From: an uncultured Prevotellaceae bacterium
GTDB taxonomy: Bacteria > Bacteroidota > Bacteroidia > Bacteroidales > Muribaculaceae
Direction: 5' to 3'
DNA: 64,000 nucleotides
Assembly: GCA_937916085.1 (NCBI GenBank)
Contig: CALGGO010000070.1
Location: forward strand, 14,480-78,479
Made by a program: the position numbers and the translations under genes. Positions 36,283 through 46,500 of the stretch are shown piece after piece. Below the pieces are notes generated by a model. The model worked only from the letters and a program-made list of their open reading frames with translations, searched no databases and was not told the DNA's origin. Each line of letters begins with the position of its first letter. The first letter of the stretch is position 1.

Positions 36283-36395
36283 TTAGTTTTTAGTTATCAG
36301 TTTTGAGTTGTCAGTTTCTCTAGAGATCTAGAAGTTCTAGAAATTCTAGATTGTCTAGCAGACTTAACACTTATCACTTAACACTTATCACTTAA
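36283..36395. repeat. Mixed TTATCAGTTTTGAG, TCTAGA and ACACTTATCACTTA array
   Basis: Three word types in order between the dipeptidase and the GldE-like gene; TCTAGA part about 36313-36360, then cacttaacacttatcact. Same vocabulary as 4801-4897 in opposite orientation. Confidence 0.7.
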
Positions 36396-37751
36396 TTATG
36401 ACTTATCATTAATGTGTACTTTCACTTTTGCGATGCGGTATTTCTTCACCTTTAGCACGGTGAAGTCGCATGGCCCGCAGGTGAGTTTCTCTTTCTCTTG
36501 CAGGAAGTCGCCCTTGATGTTGAGCAGCATGCCGGCGATGCTCTCGGCTTCGTCGGTATATTTCGCGAAATACCGCTCGTCGAGCTCGGTCACGTCGAGG
36601 AAGTCGGTAATCGACGTCTTGGCGTCGAAGATAAAGGTGTCGTCATTCTCTTTGGTGTAGAATCTCTCTTCGGTGTCGTACTCGTCGTCGATGTCGCCCA
36701 CAATCTCTTCAAGTACATCCTCCATAGTGGCGAGACCCTGGGTGCAGCCAAACTCATCGACCACCACCGCCAGATGAATCTTCTTCTTGCGGAAATCCTC
36801 GAGCAAGTCGTCAATCATGCGCGACTCGGGCACGAAATACACTGGTCGCAGCAGTTTCTGCCACTCGAAGTCGCTGCCCTGCTTTTCGATATAGGGCAGT
36901 ATGTCCTTGGCATAGAGCACGCCTTTGATGTTGTCGGGGTTGTCCTCATAGACTGGCATACGCGAGTAGCCGTTCTCGATGATGCTCTTGATTACCTCGT
37001 CGAAACTCTCTTCTATGTCGATATCCACGATGTCGATGCGTGGAGTCATAATCTCGCTAACCGTCTTGTCGCCAAACTTAAGGATGCCCTCGAGCCAGTC
37101 TTTCTCGTCTTCACTCTTCACGTCGCTCATCTGCAGGGCGTTAGTGAGGTCTTCGGTAGAAATCTCATCGGCGCGCTTGCCCACTGCCTTGCGCACGAAG
37201 CCCATACTCTTGACCATCACGCGCGATATAGGGCTGAAAATCATCGACATCACCTGAAGTGGTGGCGCCACAAAGGAGGCAAACTTCACGTTGTTGTTGG
37301 TGGCATAGAGCTTGGGAATCACTTCGCCAAAGAGGAGAATCAGGAAGGTCAATATCACCGTCTGGACCAGGAAGTTGGCAACAGAGTTGTTGAATTTGAA
37401 CATCTGGTTCATGGCAAAGTTGAGCACTATCACAATCATGATGTTCACCAGGTTGTTACCTATCAAGATGGTGGCGAGCAGCTTCTCGGGCTGCTCCAGC
37501 AGGCGTTCTACACGACTGCGCTTGGTGTCGTCCTCAATACTCTCGATGTCCTTCTTCGTCAGTGAGAAATAAGCAATCTCGGAGCCCGAATTGAACGCCG
37601 AGAACAATAGACCAAGAAGTGCTGTGGCGATGGCTATCCAGCTGCCCAGAGTAGGGGCATTGAAGGTTATAGCTGGTGCTGAGGTTACTGCTTGCAGCAG
37701 GGGTGCTGCACTACTTAAAATACAAGATAAAGGGTCAGGATCCAAAATCAA
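36396..37751 (-). CDS. gldE: GldE-like CNNM/CBS/CorC-C membrane protein
   Basis: 451 residues. Four N-terminal membrane helices (CNNM/DUF21, about 35-195), a CBS pair (about 210-335, with IMTPRIDIVDIDI and IHLAVVVDEFGCTQGLATME) and a CorC/HlyC domain at the end. Bacteroidetes homologues are annotated as gliding-motility-associated GldE; others in the fold relate to metal transport. No ATG exists near the 5' end. TTG 37751 opens the frame, and a second TTG at 37745 would give M-DPDPLS, the more usual start. Promoter TAccTTTG at 37863-37856 (minus). Confidence 0.85.
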   Translation of the reverse strand: MILDPDPLSCILSSAAPLLQAVTSAPAITFNAPTLGSWIAIATALLGLLFSAFNSGSEIAYFSLTKKDIESIEDDTKRSRVERLLEQPEKLLATILIGNNLVNIMIVIVLNFAMNQMFKFNNSVANFLVQTVILTFLILLFGEVIPKLYATNNNVKFASFVAPPLQVMSMIFSPISRVMVKSMGFVRKAVGKRADEISTEDLTNALQMSDVKSEDEKDWLEGILKFGDKTVSEIMTPRIDIVDIDIEESFDEVIKSIIENGYSRMPVYEDNPDNIKGVLYAKDILPYIEKQGSDFEWQKLLRPVYFVPESRMIDDLLEDFRKKKIHLAVVVDEFGCTQGLATMEDVLEEIVGDIDDEYDTEERFYTKENDDTFIFDAKTSITDFLDVTELDERYFAKYTDEAESIAGMLLNIKGDFLQEKEKLTCGPCDFTVLKVKKYRIAKVKVHINDKS

Positions 37752-37855
37752 TAGTTTTAGTTAAACAATATGTCTCGAAGACACAACGGTCTAATAATCA
37801 ATGTTGTTACTAGCATCTTCGAGCAAGCGTTCGCCACACGGGCGATATTCTATTG

Positions 37856-37863
37856 CAAAGGTA
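37856..37863 (-). promoter_or_regulatory. -7 element of the gldE-like gene
   Basis: TAccTTTG on the minus strand about 105 nt before the start; divergent from the promoter at 37936. Confidence 0.5.
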
Positions 37864-37935
37864 GTGATATTTTTTAGCTAAACAAAAAAAAATAAGAAAA
37901 ACCGTTGCAACTTTCTGCAATGCAAAATTTATTAC

Positions 37936-37943
37936 TATCTTTG
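37936..37943 (+). promoter_or_regulatory. -7 element of the alginate-export-like gene
   Basis: TAtcTTTG, 25 nt before ATG 37968, with a weak TTTC about 20 bp upstream. Confidence 0.6.
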
Positions 37944-37967
37944 TGCAATCAAAATGATGTTATAACC

Positions 37968-39302
37968 ATGAATGCTAAACTAGACATGCTCGCTAGGGTA
38001 GTGGCGGCTGTGGCTTTGCTGCTGCCTGCCAGTGTGATGGCACAGGACGTAGATAGCGAGCCGCAGAGCGAGAAACTCAACAATTTCACCATCGACGCCG
38101 AGCTGATGACTCGCAGCGAGTTGCGTCTTGGCGGCTTGCCCGACAGCGAGGACGACAACGACAACAAGGCTTATTTCATCCTGGAGCGCACCAGGTTGGG
38201 ACTCGACTACGAGCGCACCTTCCTCAAGGCGCACATCACGGCGCAGCACTCGGCGGTGTGGGGACAGGCGGGCAAAGGGTCGTTCAACCTCTACGAGGCG
38301 TGGGCGCAGCTCACAGCGCGTAACGGACTATTCGCCAAGATAGGTCGTCAGGTGCTCAGCTACGATGACGAGCGCATCATTGGCTCCAACGACTGGGCTA
38401 TGGCGGCGCTCTCGCACGACCTTGTGAAGCTGGGTTTCGAGAACCGCCAGCACAAGATTCATCTCATGCTCGCCTATAACCAGAACAGCGAGAGCGTGAA
38501 CGGCGGCACCGAATACCGCAACGGCGATAAGCCCTATAAGACGATGCAGAACCTGTGGTACCACTACGACCACCCCAAGGTGCCCTTTGGCGCGTCACTG
38601 CTGTTTATGAACCAGGGGTTGCAAAGCGTGAATGAAGAGTTTCCTAAGAAGACTTATTACCAACAACTGATAGGAACATATATGAGCTATCGTCCAAAAA
38701 GGTGGAGTGCCGAAGGCTCGTTTTACTACCAAATGGGCAAGAATGATTACGGTCTAGATATATCGGCATGGATGGCGAGTGTGAAAGGCACCTACCAGCC
38801 CTCAACACAATGGAGCATAGCCGCCGGTTACGACATATTGAGCGGCGACCCCTATTTTGCCGTTCCTCCAGGCGGTGGCTTAGGACTTGTTCAACACAAG
38901 ACAATCAAGGGCTTCAGCCCTGTGTACGGCTCGCATCACAAGTTTTATGGCGCGATGGATTTCTTCTATATCTCCTCCTATTTCGACGGCTTCACGCCAG
39001 GACTGCAGAACTACTATGCCGGCGCCACTTACAAGCCCACAAGCAAGCTGAAGTTCAATGCCACCTATCACTATTTCGCCATCGCCACCAACACCGAAAA
39101 CCTCGACAAACCTTTGGGACACGAGATAGAACTCACGGCAAGCTACACGCCAGTCAAGGAGGTCACCATCTCGGCGGGATATTCCTTTATGCATGGCACC
39201 GAGACGATGGAGCGGTTGAAGCGTGTGGATAGCGAGCGCAATCTGCACTGGGCGTGGCTCAACGTGTTAATCCGTCCACGATTCCTGCAAGTAAAGTGGT
39301 AA
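37968..39302 (+). CDS. Alginate-export-family outer-membrane porin
   Basis: 444 residues from ATG 37968 (MNAKLDMLARVVAAVALLLP, signal peptide ending VMAQD). An earlier frame start at 37905 would lie upstream of the predicted transcript start. The body is a beta-barrel with alternating aromatic strands: ELRLGG, RTRLGLDYERTFLKAHITAQ, LYEAWAQLTARNGLFAKIGR, SYDDERIIGSNDWA. This matches the Alginate_exp porin family. It lacks an alginate gene context, so the solute is unknown. Confidence 0.82.
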   Translation: MNAKLDMLARVVAAVALLLPASVMAQDVDSEPQSEKLNNFTIDAELMTRSELRLGGLPDSEDDNDNKAYFILERTRLGLDYERTFLKAHITAQHSAVWGQAGKGSFNLYEAWAQLTARNGLFAKIGRQVLSYDDERIIGSNDWAMAALSHDLVKLGFENRQHKIHLMLAYNQNSESVNGGTEYRNGDKPYKTMQNLWYHYDHPKVPFGASLLFMNQGLQSVNEEFPKKTYYQQLIGTYMSYRPKRWSAEGSFYYQMGKNDYGLDISAWMASVKGTYQPSTQWSIAAGYDILSGDPYFAVPPGGGLGLVQHKTIKGFSPVYGSHHKFYGAMDFFYISSYFDGFTPGLQNYYAGATYKPTSKLKFNATYHYFAIATNTENLDKPLGHEIELTASYTPVKEVTISAGYSFMHGTETMERLKRVDSERNLHWAWLNVLIRPRFLQVKW

Positions 39303-39431
39303 ATAGACTGCGCTTTGCGCAGGTTAGCCGCTCGCGTTGCTCGCTAGTTGTGCCGCTCGGGTTGCTCGCTAGTTAGCCGCTTCACTAGTTCCCCGATCTC
39401 CGATCCCCGATAAACGATTCCCGATAAACGA
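39303..39431. repeat. GCTAGTTAGCCG plus CCGATCCCCGATAAACGA array
   Basis: gcgcaggttagccgctcgc begins the array and ccgataaacgattcccgata ends it. The order and wording closely match 52285-52432, so the phosphatase-to-MATE block lies between two related arrays. Confidence 0.75.
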
Positions 39432-41624
39432 ATGAGAAAACTGCTGGAAAATATAAAGAAACACTTTAACAGGCGCACTTGGATTACCTTAATCATAGTG
39501 TGTGCCGCGTTGCTGCTAGAGCTGATTTCGGCGGCGCAGTATTACTACACCAAGCATCTTCTTGAGGACGAGCTCGAGAAAAAGGCCTCTATCGAGATAG
39601 CGATGAAAGCCATCCTTGTCAAGAGTATGCTCAACGCCACCGAGCAGGTTCTTAACAGCCACGAGGACAACATATCCAAAGAACTCTCTGACCTCAAATC
39701 CGTAGGCAACACCATGAAGTCGATATTACAAGCCAACAGCTATTTTCAAGGAGTGGGTCTTGCCTTAAAACCAGGTTATTACAATCATCAAGATGAACTT
39801 TGTGAGCCTTGGGCATTTAATAAAGATGACAGCATCATTGTAAGACAGAATATCGCCAGTCGAAGTGATCACGACTACACGTTATTCCCCTTCTACACCC
39901 AGCCTATGCTCACAGGCAAACCCTACTGGAGCGACCCTTATATCGACAGCGTTGAGACCCATTCATTAATAACCACTTATTCCACCCCTATCATCGACAG
40001 TAAAGGCTCCACGGCAGGAGTCGCCGGCATCGACCTCTCGCTCGAATGGCTTAGCGACACTCTCAACAACAGGCACATGTATCCGTCATCGTTCTGCTTG
40101 TTGCTCACCGAAGACGGCAATCTTATCTCACAACCACCCAAGAACCACACTCACTATAAGGATTTTGACGATGCCGCTCGCTTAATCAACGACGCGAGTG
40201 CCGAGGCGCGCACAGTCACCAAGAGCAAAATCAAGGTTATAGAGTTTGTCAACGAAGACGGTCAGGACGCCTGCGTCTTCTTCCACCACATGAAAGGCAA
40301 TCCGCACTGGCTTGTGGCGGTGGTGTGCTATGACAATGAAGTGTATGGCGAGCTTTACAAGATACGCCTGAGAACTGGCTTGCTGATGCTGCTGGGCTTC
40401 CTGCTGCTGGGCTATATCATCTACCGATTTCTCAAGAACAACAAGCGCATGGCGCAGAACGAGAAGGAGCGCGACCGCCTCGACACCGAGCTACAAGTGG
40501 CGAAGCGCATCCAGAGCGAGATGCTGCCCCACGACGACGTCAGTCACAGCAACATCGCCATAGCCGCCACGCTGCTCCCTGCACGTGAGGTGGGAGGCGA
40601 CATCTACGACTATTTCCTGCGCGACGACAAGCTGTTTTTCTGCATTGGCGACGCCAGCGGCAAGGGAGTGGCGTCGGCACTCATCATGTCGGTGACTCAC
40701 TCCATGTTCCGCTCCTTCGGTTCGCGCGAGAGCAACCCCGCCCGCATTATGCAGAATATTAACCAAGCTGTGTGTCACGGCAATGATTCGAGCATGTTTG
40801 TCACCTTCTTCATAGGTGTGCTCGACCTGCCCACCGGACGGCTACACTACTGCAACGCGGGCCATGACACGCCCATTGTTGTCGCTGGCGAGCCTCACGG
40901 ACTCGATGTGAATGCCAATATGGCGCTTGGCATTGTAGGCGACTGGTTCTATGAGGGACAGGAGGCAATACTGGCGCCTGGCGTCACGCTGCTGCTCTAC
41001 ACCGACGGTCTCACCGAGGCTATGGACGCCAAGCACCGCCAGTTTGGGCTTCAGCGAGTGATAGACACCATCTCTCGGCATCAAGGCGATGAGCCACAGC
41101 AGCTGCTCGATGCGCTCGCCACCGCCACTAGCGACTTTGTGGGCAATGCCCAGCAGAGCGACGACCTCACCATGCTGGCGGTGCGATACTCTCCTGCCGT
41201 GGAGCAAGTAATATTAAGTCATGGCTTGACAGTGGAGAACGACCTGTCGCACATCGTGCAGGTTAATGATTTTGTGACAGAGTTTTGCGACAAGCTAAAC
41301 CTCGACAAGAGCCTCACCGCCAATATGCGCCTCGCCATTGAGGAAGCGGTGGTGAACATTGTCAACTATGCCTATCCCAAAGGCGAGAAAGGCGACATCA
41401 ACATTGTGGCATCGGCGACAAGCGACACCATCAAGTGGGTAATCACCGACAATGGCGTGGCATTCGCTCCCACCGACGCCCCCGACGTGGATACCTCGCT
41501 AAGCGCCGAAGACCGGCAGATAGGCGGCTTGGGCATCTTCCTCGTGCGCCAGCTTATGGACACCATCAACTACGAGCGCATCGACGGCAAGAACATCCTT
41601 ACTCTTACAAAGCTCACAAGCTAA
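39432..41624 (+). CDS. Membrane sensor fused to SpoIIE/PP2C phosphatase and RsbW-like kinase
   Basis: 730 residues. A membrane helix (about 17-37), a periplasmic dCache-like sensor (about 40-310, with KPYWSDPYIDS and GVAGIDLSLEWL), a second helix (about 315-335) and a coiled linker (AKRIQSEMLPHDD). Next is a PP2C/SpoIIE phosphatase (about 375-590; EVGGDIYDYF, IGDASGKGVASALIM, LYTDGLTEAMD, QSDDLTMLAV). Last is an HATPase-c2 anti-sigma-type kinase (about 600-730; LAIEEAVVNIVNYAYPKG, DNGVAFAP, GGLGIFL). Phosphatase and kinase in one chain would oppose each other on a STAS protein; one is encoded at 43089. Confidence 0.9.
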   Translation: MRKLLENIKKHFNRRTWITLIIVCAALLLELISAAQYYYTKHLLEDELEKKASIEIAMKAILVKSMLNATEQVLNSHEDNISKELSDLKSVGNTMKSILQANSYFQGVGLALKPGYYNHQDELCEPWAFNKDDSIIVRQNIASRSDHDYTLFPFYTQPMLTGKPYWSDPYIDSVETHSLITTYSTPIIDSKGSTAGVAGIDLSLEWLSDTLNNRHMYPSSFCLLLTEDGNLISQPPKNHTHYKDFDDAARLINDASAEARTVTKSKIKVIEFVNEDGQDACVFFHHMKGNPHWLVAVVCYDNEVYGELYKIRLRTGLLMLLGFLLLGYIIYRFLKNNKRMAQNEKERDRLDTELQVAKRIQSEMLPHDDVSHSNIAIAATLLPAREVGGDIYDYFLRDDKLFFCIGDASGKGVASALIMSVTHSMFRSFGSRESNPARIMQNINQAVCHGNDSSMFVTFFIGVLDLPTGRLHYCNAGHDTPIVVAGEPHGLDVNANMALGIVGDWFYEGQEAILAPGVTLLLYTDGLTEAMDAKHRQFGLQRVIDTISRHQGDEPQQLLDALATATSDFVGNAQQSDDLTMLAVRYSPAVEQVILSHGLTVENDLSHIVQVNDFVTEFCDKLNLDKSLTANMRLAIEEAVVNIVNYAYPKGEKGDINIVASATSDTIKWVITDNGVAFAPTDAPDVDTSLSAEDRQIGGLGIFLVRQLMDTINYERIDGKNILTLTKLTS

Positions 41625-41625
41625 T

Positions 41626-41716
41626 GCGCTTTACGCTGATTAGTTGGTGCTTCGCACGATTAGTGATTAGTGGAGAGTCCGATTCCCGATTCCCGATCCC
41701 CGAAAAACGAGCTTGT
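41626..41716. repeat. GATTAGTG and CCGATTCCCGAT word array
   Basis: gattagttggtgcttcgcac, gattagtgattagtg, then ccgattcccgattcccgatc and cccgaaaaacga; the second half shares the CCGATCCCCGAT word with 39390-39430 and 52390-52430. Confidence 0.65.
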
Positions 41717-41718
41717 GC

Positions 41719-42772
41719 CTACAATTTCTTTATCCGCTTGGCTTGGCCTATCGCTCCTGTTGGGCACACTAGGCTGCACAGGTGGCAGCCCACGCACTTG
41801 GCACCGTTGATATGCGGCTTATGGTCTTCGCCGAAGGTTATCGCCTGATGCCCGCCGTCTAGGCACGACACATGGCATCGGCCGCAGCCTATGCACTTGT
41901 CGCGGTCTATCATCGGGAAGAGCACTGTTGAACGGTCGAGGTCGTTGGGCTTGACAAAATTAGGCAACTCCTCGCCTATGAGTTCGTCAAGGCACTTCAC
42001 TCCACGCTCTGTCATGTAGTGCTGAAGACCGAGTTTGAGGTCGTCGATGATGCGGTAGCCATACTGCATCACGGCGGTACACACTTGCAGATTGGTGCAG
42101 CCCAGTTGCAGGAACTCTAGGGCGTCGCGCCAAGTCTCGATGCCGCCTATTCCACTCATGCGTAACCCTTTCATCACGGGGTTCTTAGCCATCTCAAGAA
42201 TATACCTCAGTGCGATGGGTTTCACGGCACGTCCCGAGAGACCAGAGATGGTCTTCTTGCCCGACACCTCACTACGCTTGTCCATCGTCACGCTCTTGAT
42301 GGTGTTGATGGCGCTGATGGCGTCGGCACTGGCGAAGTACGCCGCCATGGCGGGCTGGTTGATGTGTGTGATGTTAGGAGTCATCTTGGGGATGACAGGG
42401 ATGTTGACGGCGCGTTTCACATGGGCGGTGTAGAACATCACAAGCTCAGGGTCTTGCCCCAACGTCACTTCCCATGCCGGCGAGGCGCATCTGCGGACAG
42501 GAGAAATTCAGCTCCACGGCATCTACGCCAGCGTCCTGAGCCATCTTTGCCAGTATCATCCATTCCTCCTCGGTCTGGCCCATGATAGAAGCCACCACCA
42601 CCTTTGTAGGATAATCCTGTTTGAGTCGTCGCAAGGTGTCGAAATCCTCCTCGGCGGGGTTCTCGCTAAGCTGCTCCATGTTGCGCAAGGCGAAAAAGTC
42701 GCCCTTGCCGCCCTCACGGTTCACCACGTCAAATCGTGCCGCCTCCTCTTGAATGTTTAATTTACGTTCCAT
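41719..42772 (-). pseudogene. preA: Frameshifted PreA-type dihydropyrimidine dehydrogenase subunit
   Basis: Two frames together give about 350 residues of a dihydropyrimidine/dihydroorotate dehydrogenase-like FMN barrel plus a C-terminal two-cluster ferredoxin (DKCIGCGRCHVSC and KCVGCHLCSLVCP). Frame one runs from ATG 42772 to GMGSDVG; frame two continues QDPELVMFYTAHVKRA. A GGGG run (minus strand; 42457-42460) has one G too many; GGG would join the frames. In addition, the usual N-terminal segment of about 75 residues ahead of NMEQLS is absent, replaced by a short lead. Either decay or a sequencing slip plus a true deletion. A TAgcTTTG promoter-like element lies near 42805-42812 (minus). Confidence 0.8.
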
Positions 42773-42900
42773 GTTATTGTGTTTTTGGTTGTTTAAGATA
42801 TCAAAGCTACAAAGTTTCAAAAAATTAGTGCAAACCGAGTGAAAAGCCAAATTTATTTGAATAAAATGCTCACGCTCGCAAGGCTTTGAGCAAGCTCAAA

Positions 42901-43018
42901 TGGTGATTTATCGCAGTTTGCAAACCCCAAAAGTGGCAAATTATCGCAGTCTGCGAACCGCAAAAATGGCAAATTATCGCAGTCTGGGTGCAATAAAACA
43001 GGCAGATTATTGCATTTT
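42901..43018 (+). repeat. Second array with exact 33-bp period
   Basis: Units begin at 42901, 42934, 42967 and 43000, with the core GGCAAATTATCGCAGTCTGC; units 2 and 3 are nearly identical, 1 and 4 degenerate. The pitch equals that of 19606-19726, but the sequence differs apart from an ATTAT...AAAAATG frame. It lies 70 bp upstream of the STAS gene. Confidence 0.8.
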
Positions 43019-43088
43019 AGAGAAAAAAGTACTTATTTTGTAATCACAACAAACCGAAAGAACTATCAACACAATAAATAATACTATT

Positions 43089-43391
43089 ATGAAGACTACA
43101 ATTAATGAGATTGACGACAAGCTGGTTGCGGAGTTCATTGGCGAGCTCGACACTGCCGCTGCTATCGAAGTGGAGAAGGAGATGAAACCTCTCTACGACA
43201 ACGAGGACAAAGACATCGTGATTGACTGCACACAGCTTGAGTACATCGCATCGAGCGGATTGCGCATCCTGCTCGGCATCCTCAAGAAAGCCAAGTCGCA
43301 CGGCCACACCGTGACCCTCAAGGGTCTCAACGACGACATCAAGAACGTGTTTAAAATGACGGGATTCATCAACCTTTTTAACTTTGAGTGA
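43089..43391 (+). CDS. STAS domain anti-sigma factor antagonist
   Basis: 100 residues, a single STAS domain of SpoIIAA/RsbV size. The phosphorylation site lies in YIASSGLRILLGIL (Ser56 by position; the neighbouring Ser55 cannot be excluded). It is expected to bind an RsbW-like kinase when unphosphorylated. The only kinase and phosphatase in the window are the fused protein at 39432, and the NRPS follows 200 bp downstream. No sigma factor is nearby, so the final target is open. Confidence 0.9.
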   Translation: MKTTINEIDDKLVAEFIGELDTAAAIEVEKEMKPLYDNEDKDIVIDCTQLEYIASSGLRILLGILKKAKSHGHTVTLKGLNDDIKNVFKMTGFINLFNFE

Positions 43392-43443
43392 TTTTTTAGC
43401 TTACAAGCTGACAAGCTAACAAGTAAACAAGACAATGGTAAAG

Positions 43444-43542
43444 GAGCTAACAAGCTAACAAGGAACAAGCTAACAAGGCAATTGTAGTTGTCGCAGCATT
43501 ACACTTGCCTCGTTCGCTCGTCAGCTCGTTCGCTCGTCAGCT
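43444..43542 (+). repeat. 99-bp direct repeat, left of NRPS
   Basis: Begins GAGCTAACAAGCTAACAAGG and ends CGTCAGCT. The copy at 50851-50949 has the same length and orientation, is identical for the first 39 bases, and differs at about 11 positions in all. Similar words continue to about 43590. Confidence 0.8.
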
Positions 43543-43591
43543 GAATAACTCTAAACTCTAAACACTAAACTGCGCGAAGCGCAATAAAATT

Positions 43592-46500
43592 ATGAAACAA
43601 TCAGCACCACTTAGCCGAGTGCAGTATGGGCTATATGTGGAATGTGCCAGCCATCAAGGCGAGCCATGCTACAACCTGCCCTACATCTATGTGCTTGACG
43701 GCAGCCTCGACGGCGACCGCCTGTGCCAAGCCATAGTCACCACTTTCAAGTCTCATCCCACATTGTTCACCCGCATCGAGCTTAACGATGCCGGCGAACC
43801 CATTCAGACCATTGACCTTGCCAACGAGGATTTCTCCCTCTCCATCAAGGAAATTCAAGATATTGAGCAAGAGAAGCGACACCTCATCAAGCCGTTCGAC
43901 ATCTATGGCGACCGCCTGTTCCATGTGAGCCTGATGCGCGACAAGGAGCATTACTACCTCTTTGTTGACTATCATCACCTCATCGTTGACGGCACTTCGA
44001 TGCGGCTCTTGCTGCATGACATCGAGAAGGCTTATAACAATGAGGCTATAGAGCCCGAGACCTTCACGATGGCGCAGATTGCCGTCGAGGAGGTGGAGAA
44101 GCGTCAGCAGCCCGCCTTTGAGGATGCCAAGCGGTGGTATGCCGCCAATTTCGACTGCGGCGACACCTTCACCCAGCTCATGCCCGACCGCTACGAGAGT
44201 CAGCACAGCGAGGCGAGCCGTCTCCACACCCTGAAGACCGACATGGCACGCGTCGATGAGTTCTGCAAAGCCAATGGCATCTTCAAGAGCAACTTTTTCA
44301 CGGCGGCCTACAGCTTCCTGTTGGCAAAATATAACAACGAGCAGGAGTCGCTGTTTACCACCGTTTACAATGGTCGCGGCGACAAGCGCATCACGCGCAC
44401 TGTGGGCATGACCGTCAAGACCCTGCCCGTCTATGGCAAGTTCACTGCCGAGACCACCGTGCTCGACTTCCTGCGCTCGTTGCAAGACCAGATGAGCGGC
44501 TGCCGCGAGCACGACATCTACAACTATAGCGACCTGATGACCGACCTCAACCTGCAAAGCAACTCGATGTTTGCTTGGCATGGCAACCTCTTTGCCGATG
44601 AGCGTTGGGCAGGCAAGCCCATGAAGACCGTGCGCTTGGGCAACAGCTACCTTGATGCGTCGTTCTACCTCAAAGCCTTCATTATGGGCGGTCGCTATCA
44701 AGCCAAAGCCGAGTATAACAGCAACGAGTACAGCGAGGAGCTTGTCGCTCAATTCCTTGAGAGCTACGAGGCGGTGGTAGAGGGCTTCCTCTCTCAAGTG
44801 CTGCTCAAAGACATCGACATCGCCACACCGTCGCAAGTCGAGGTGCTTGACAGCTTCAACCAAAACGATGTGGATTATGACAACACGCAAACTATAGTCT
44901 CGCTCTTCAAGCGTCAAGCCGCCGCCACACCGTCCAGCACCGCTGTGGTGTATAGCGGCCGCAGCTACACCTACGCCCAAGTTGATGACATGAGCAACCG
45001 CATCGCTGCTGCCATCGCTGGCAAGGGACTCGGCAAGGAAGACGTGGTGAGCGTGTTAATTCCACGCAGCGAGTGGATGGCGATAGCGTCATTAGGCGTG
45101 CTAAAAGCGGGTTGCGCCTATCAGCCTCTCGACCCGAGCTATCCCACCGAGCGGCTAAACTTCATGATGAAAGACGCGAGTGCCAAGCTCCTCATCGCCG
45201 ATGCCGAACTTAGACCGTTAGTCAATGAATATGAGGGCGAAGTGCTGCTAACCAGCGACCTCAGCAGTCTGCCCGTCGCAGCAGCCCCGTCAGTGACCGT
45301 CGATCCCGACCAACTCTTTATCATGCTATATACCAGCGGTTCGACTGGCGTGCCTAAAGGCTGTCAGCTCACCCACGCTAATCTTGTAGCCTTCTGCAAC
45401 TGGTATCACCGCTACTACGCCCTCAAGCCCGAGCACAAGGTGGCGGCCTACGCCAGCTATGGCTTCGACGCCTGCATGATGGATATGTACCCCGCCCTCA
45501 CCTGCGGAGCCACTTTGCATATCGTGCCCGAGGAGATACGTCTCGACCTGATTGCCCTCAACGACTACTTTGAGAGCAACGGCATCACCCACTCGTTCAT
45601 GACCACGCAGGTGGGTTACCAGTTTGCCACAGGCATCGACAACCACTCACTTCTGCACCTCTCCACCGGAGGCGAGAAATTAGCGTCACTCACCCCTCCC
45701 GAGGGCTATAGCTTCTACAACGGCTACGGTCCCACCGAGTGTACGATTTTCACCACCACCTATCATGTGGATAAGCGACTGAAGGACATACCTATTGGCA
45801 AGCCTCTCGACAACATGAGGCTCTACATCGTTGACCCGCAGGGACATCGGCTGCCAGTGGGCGCGGCGGGCGAATTGTGGGTATCGGGACCGCAGGTGAG
45901 CCGTGGCTACCTCAACCGTCCCGAGAAAACCGCCGAGGTGTATATCACCAATCCCTTTACCAGTGACGAGAAATACAGCCGTGTTTACCGCACTGGCGAT
46001 ATCGTGCGCTATCTGCCAAGCGGCGACATCCAGTTTGTGGGGCGTCGCGACGGTCAGGTGAAAATCCGCGGCTTCCGCATCGAGCTGAAAGAGGTGGAAG
46101 GCATCATCCGTGAGTTCCCGGGCATCAAAGATGCCACTGTTCAGGCCTTTGACGAGGACGGCGGCGGCAAATTCATCGCTGCCTACATCGTGAGTGACGA
46201 GACTATCGACATCGACGCTCTCAACAACTTCATCCTTGACCAGAAACCGCCTTACATGGTTCCCGCTGTGACGATGCAGATTGACGCTATCCCGCTCAAC
46301 CAGAACCAAAAGGTGAACAAGCGCGCTCTGCCCAAGCCCGAGAAGAAGGCAACTGCCGCCATCGAGGAGAGCAATGTGCCCATGAACGTTCTCGAACAAG
46401 AACTGCACGAAATGATAGCACAGATTGTGGGTAACACCGAGTTTGGCGTCACCACACCGCTAGGATATGTGGGGCTGACATCAATATCGTCTATTCGCCT

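Noticed and set aside
42901..43018. CRISPR-like array
   Set aside because: Period 33 bp with almost no unique spacer; units diverge at both ends; no cas genes.
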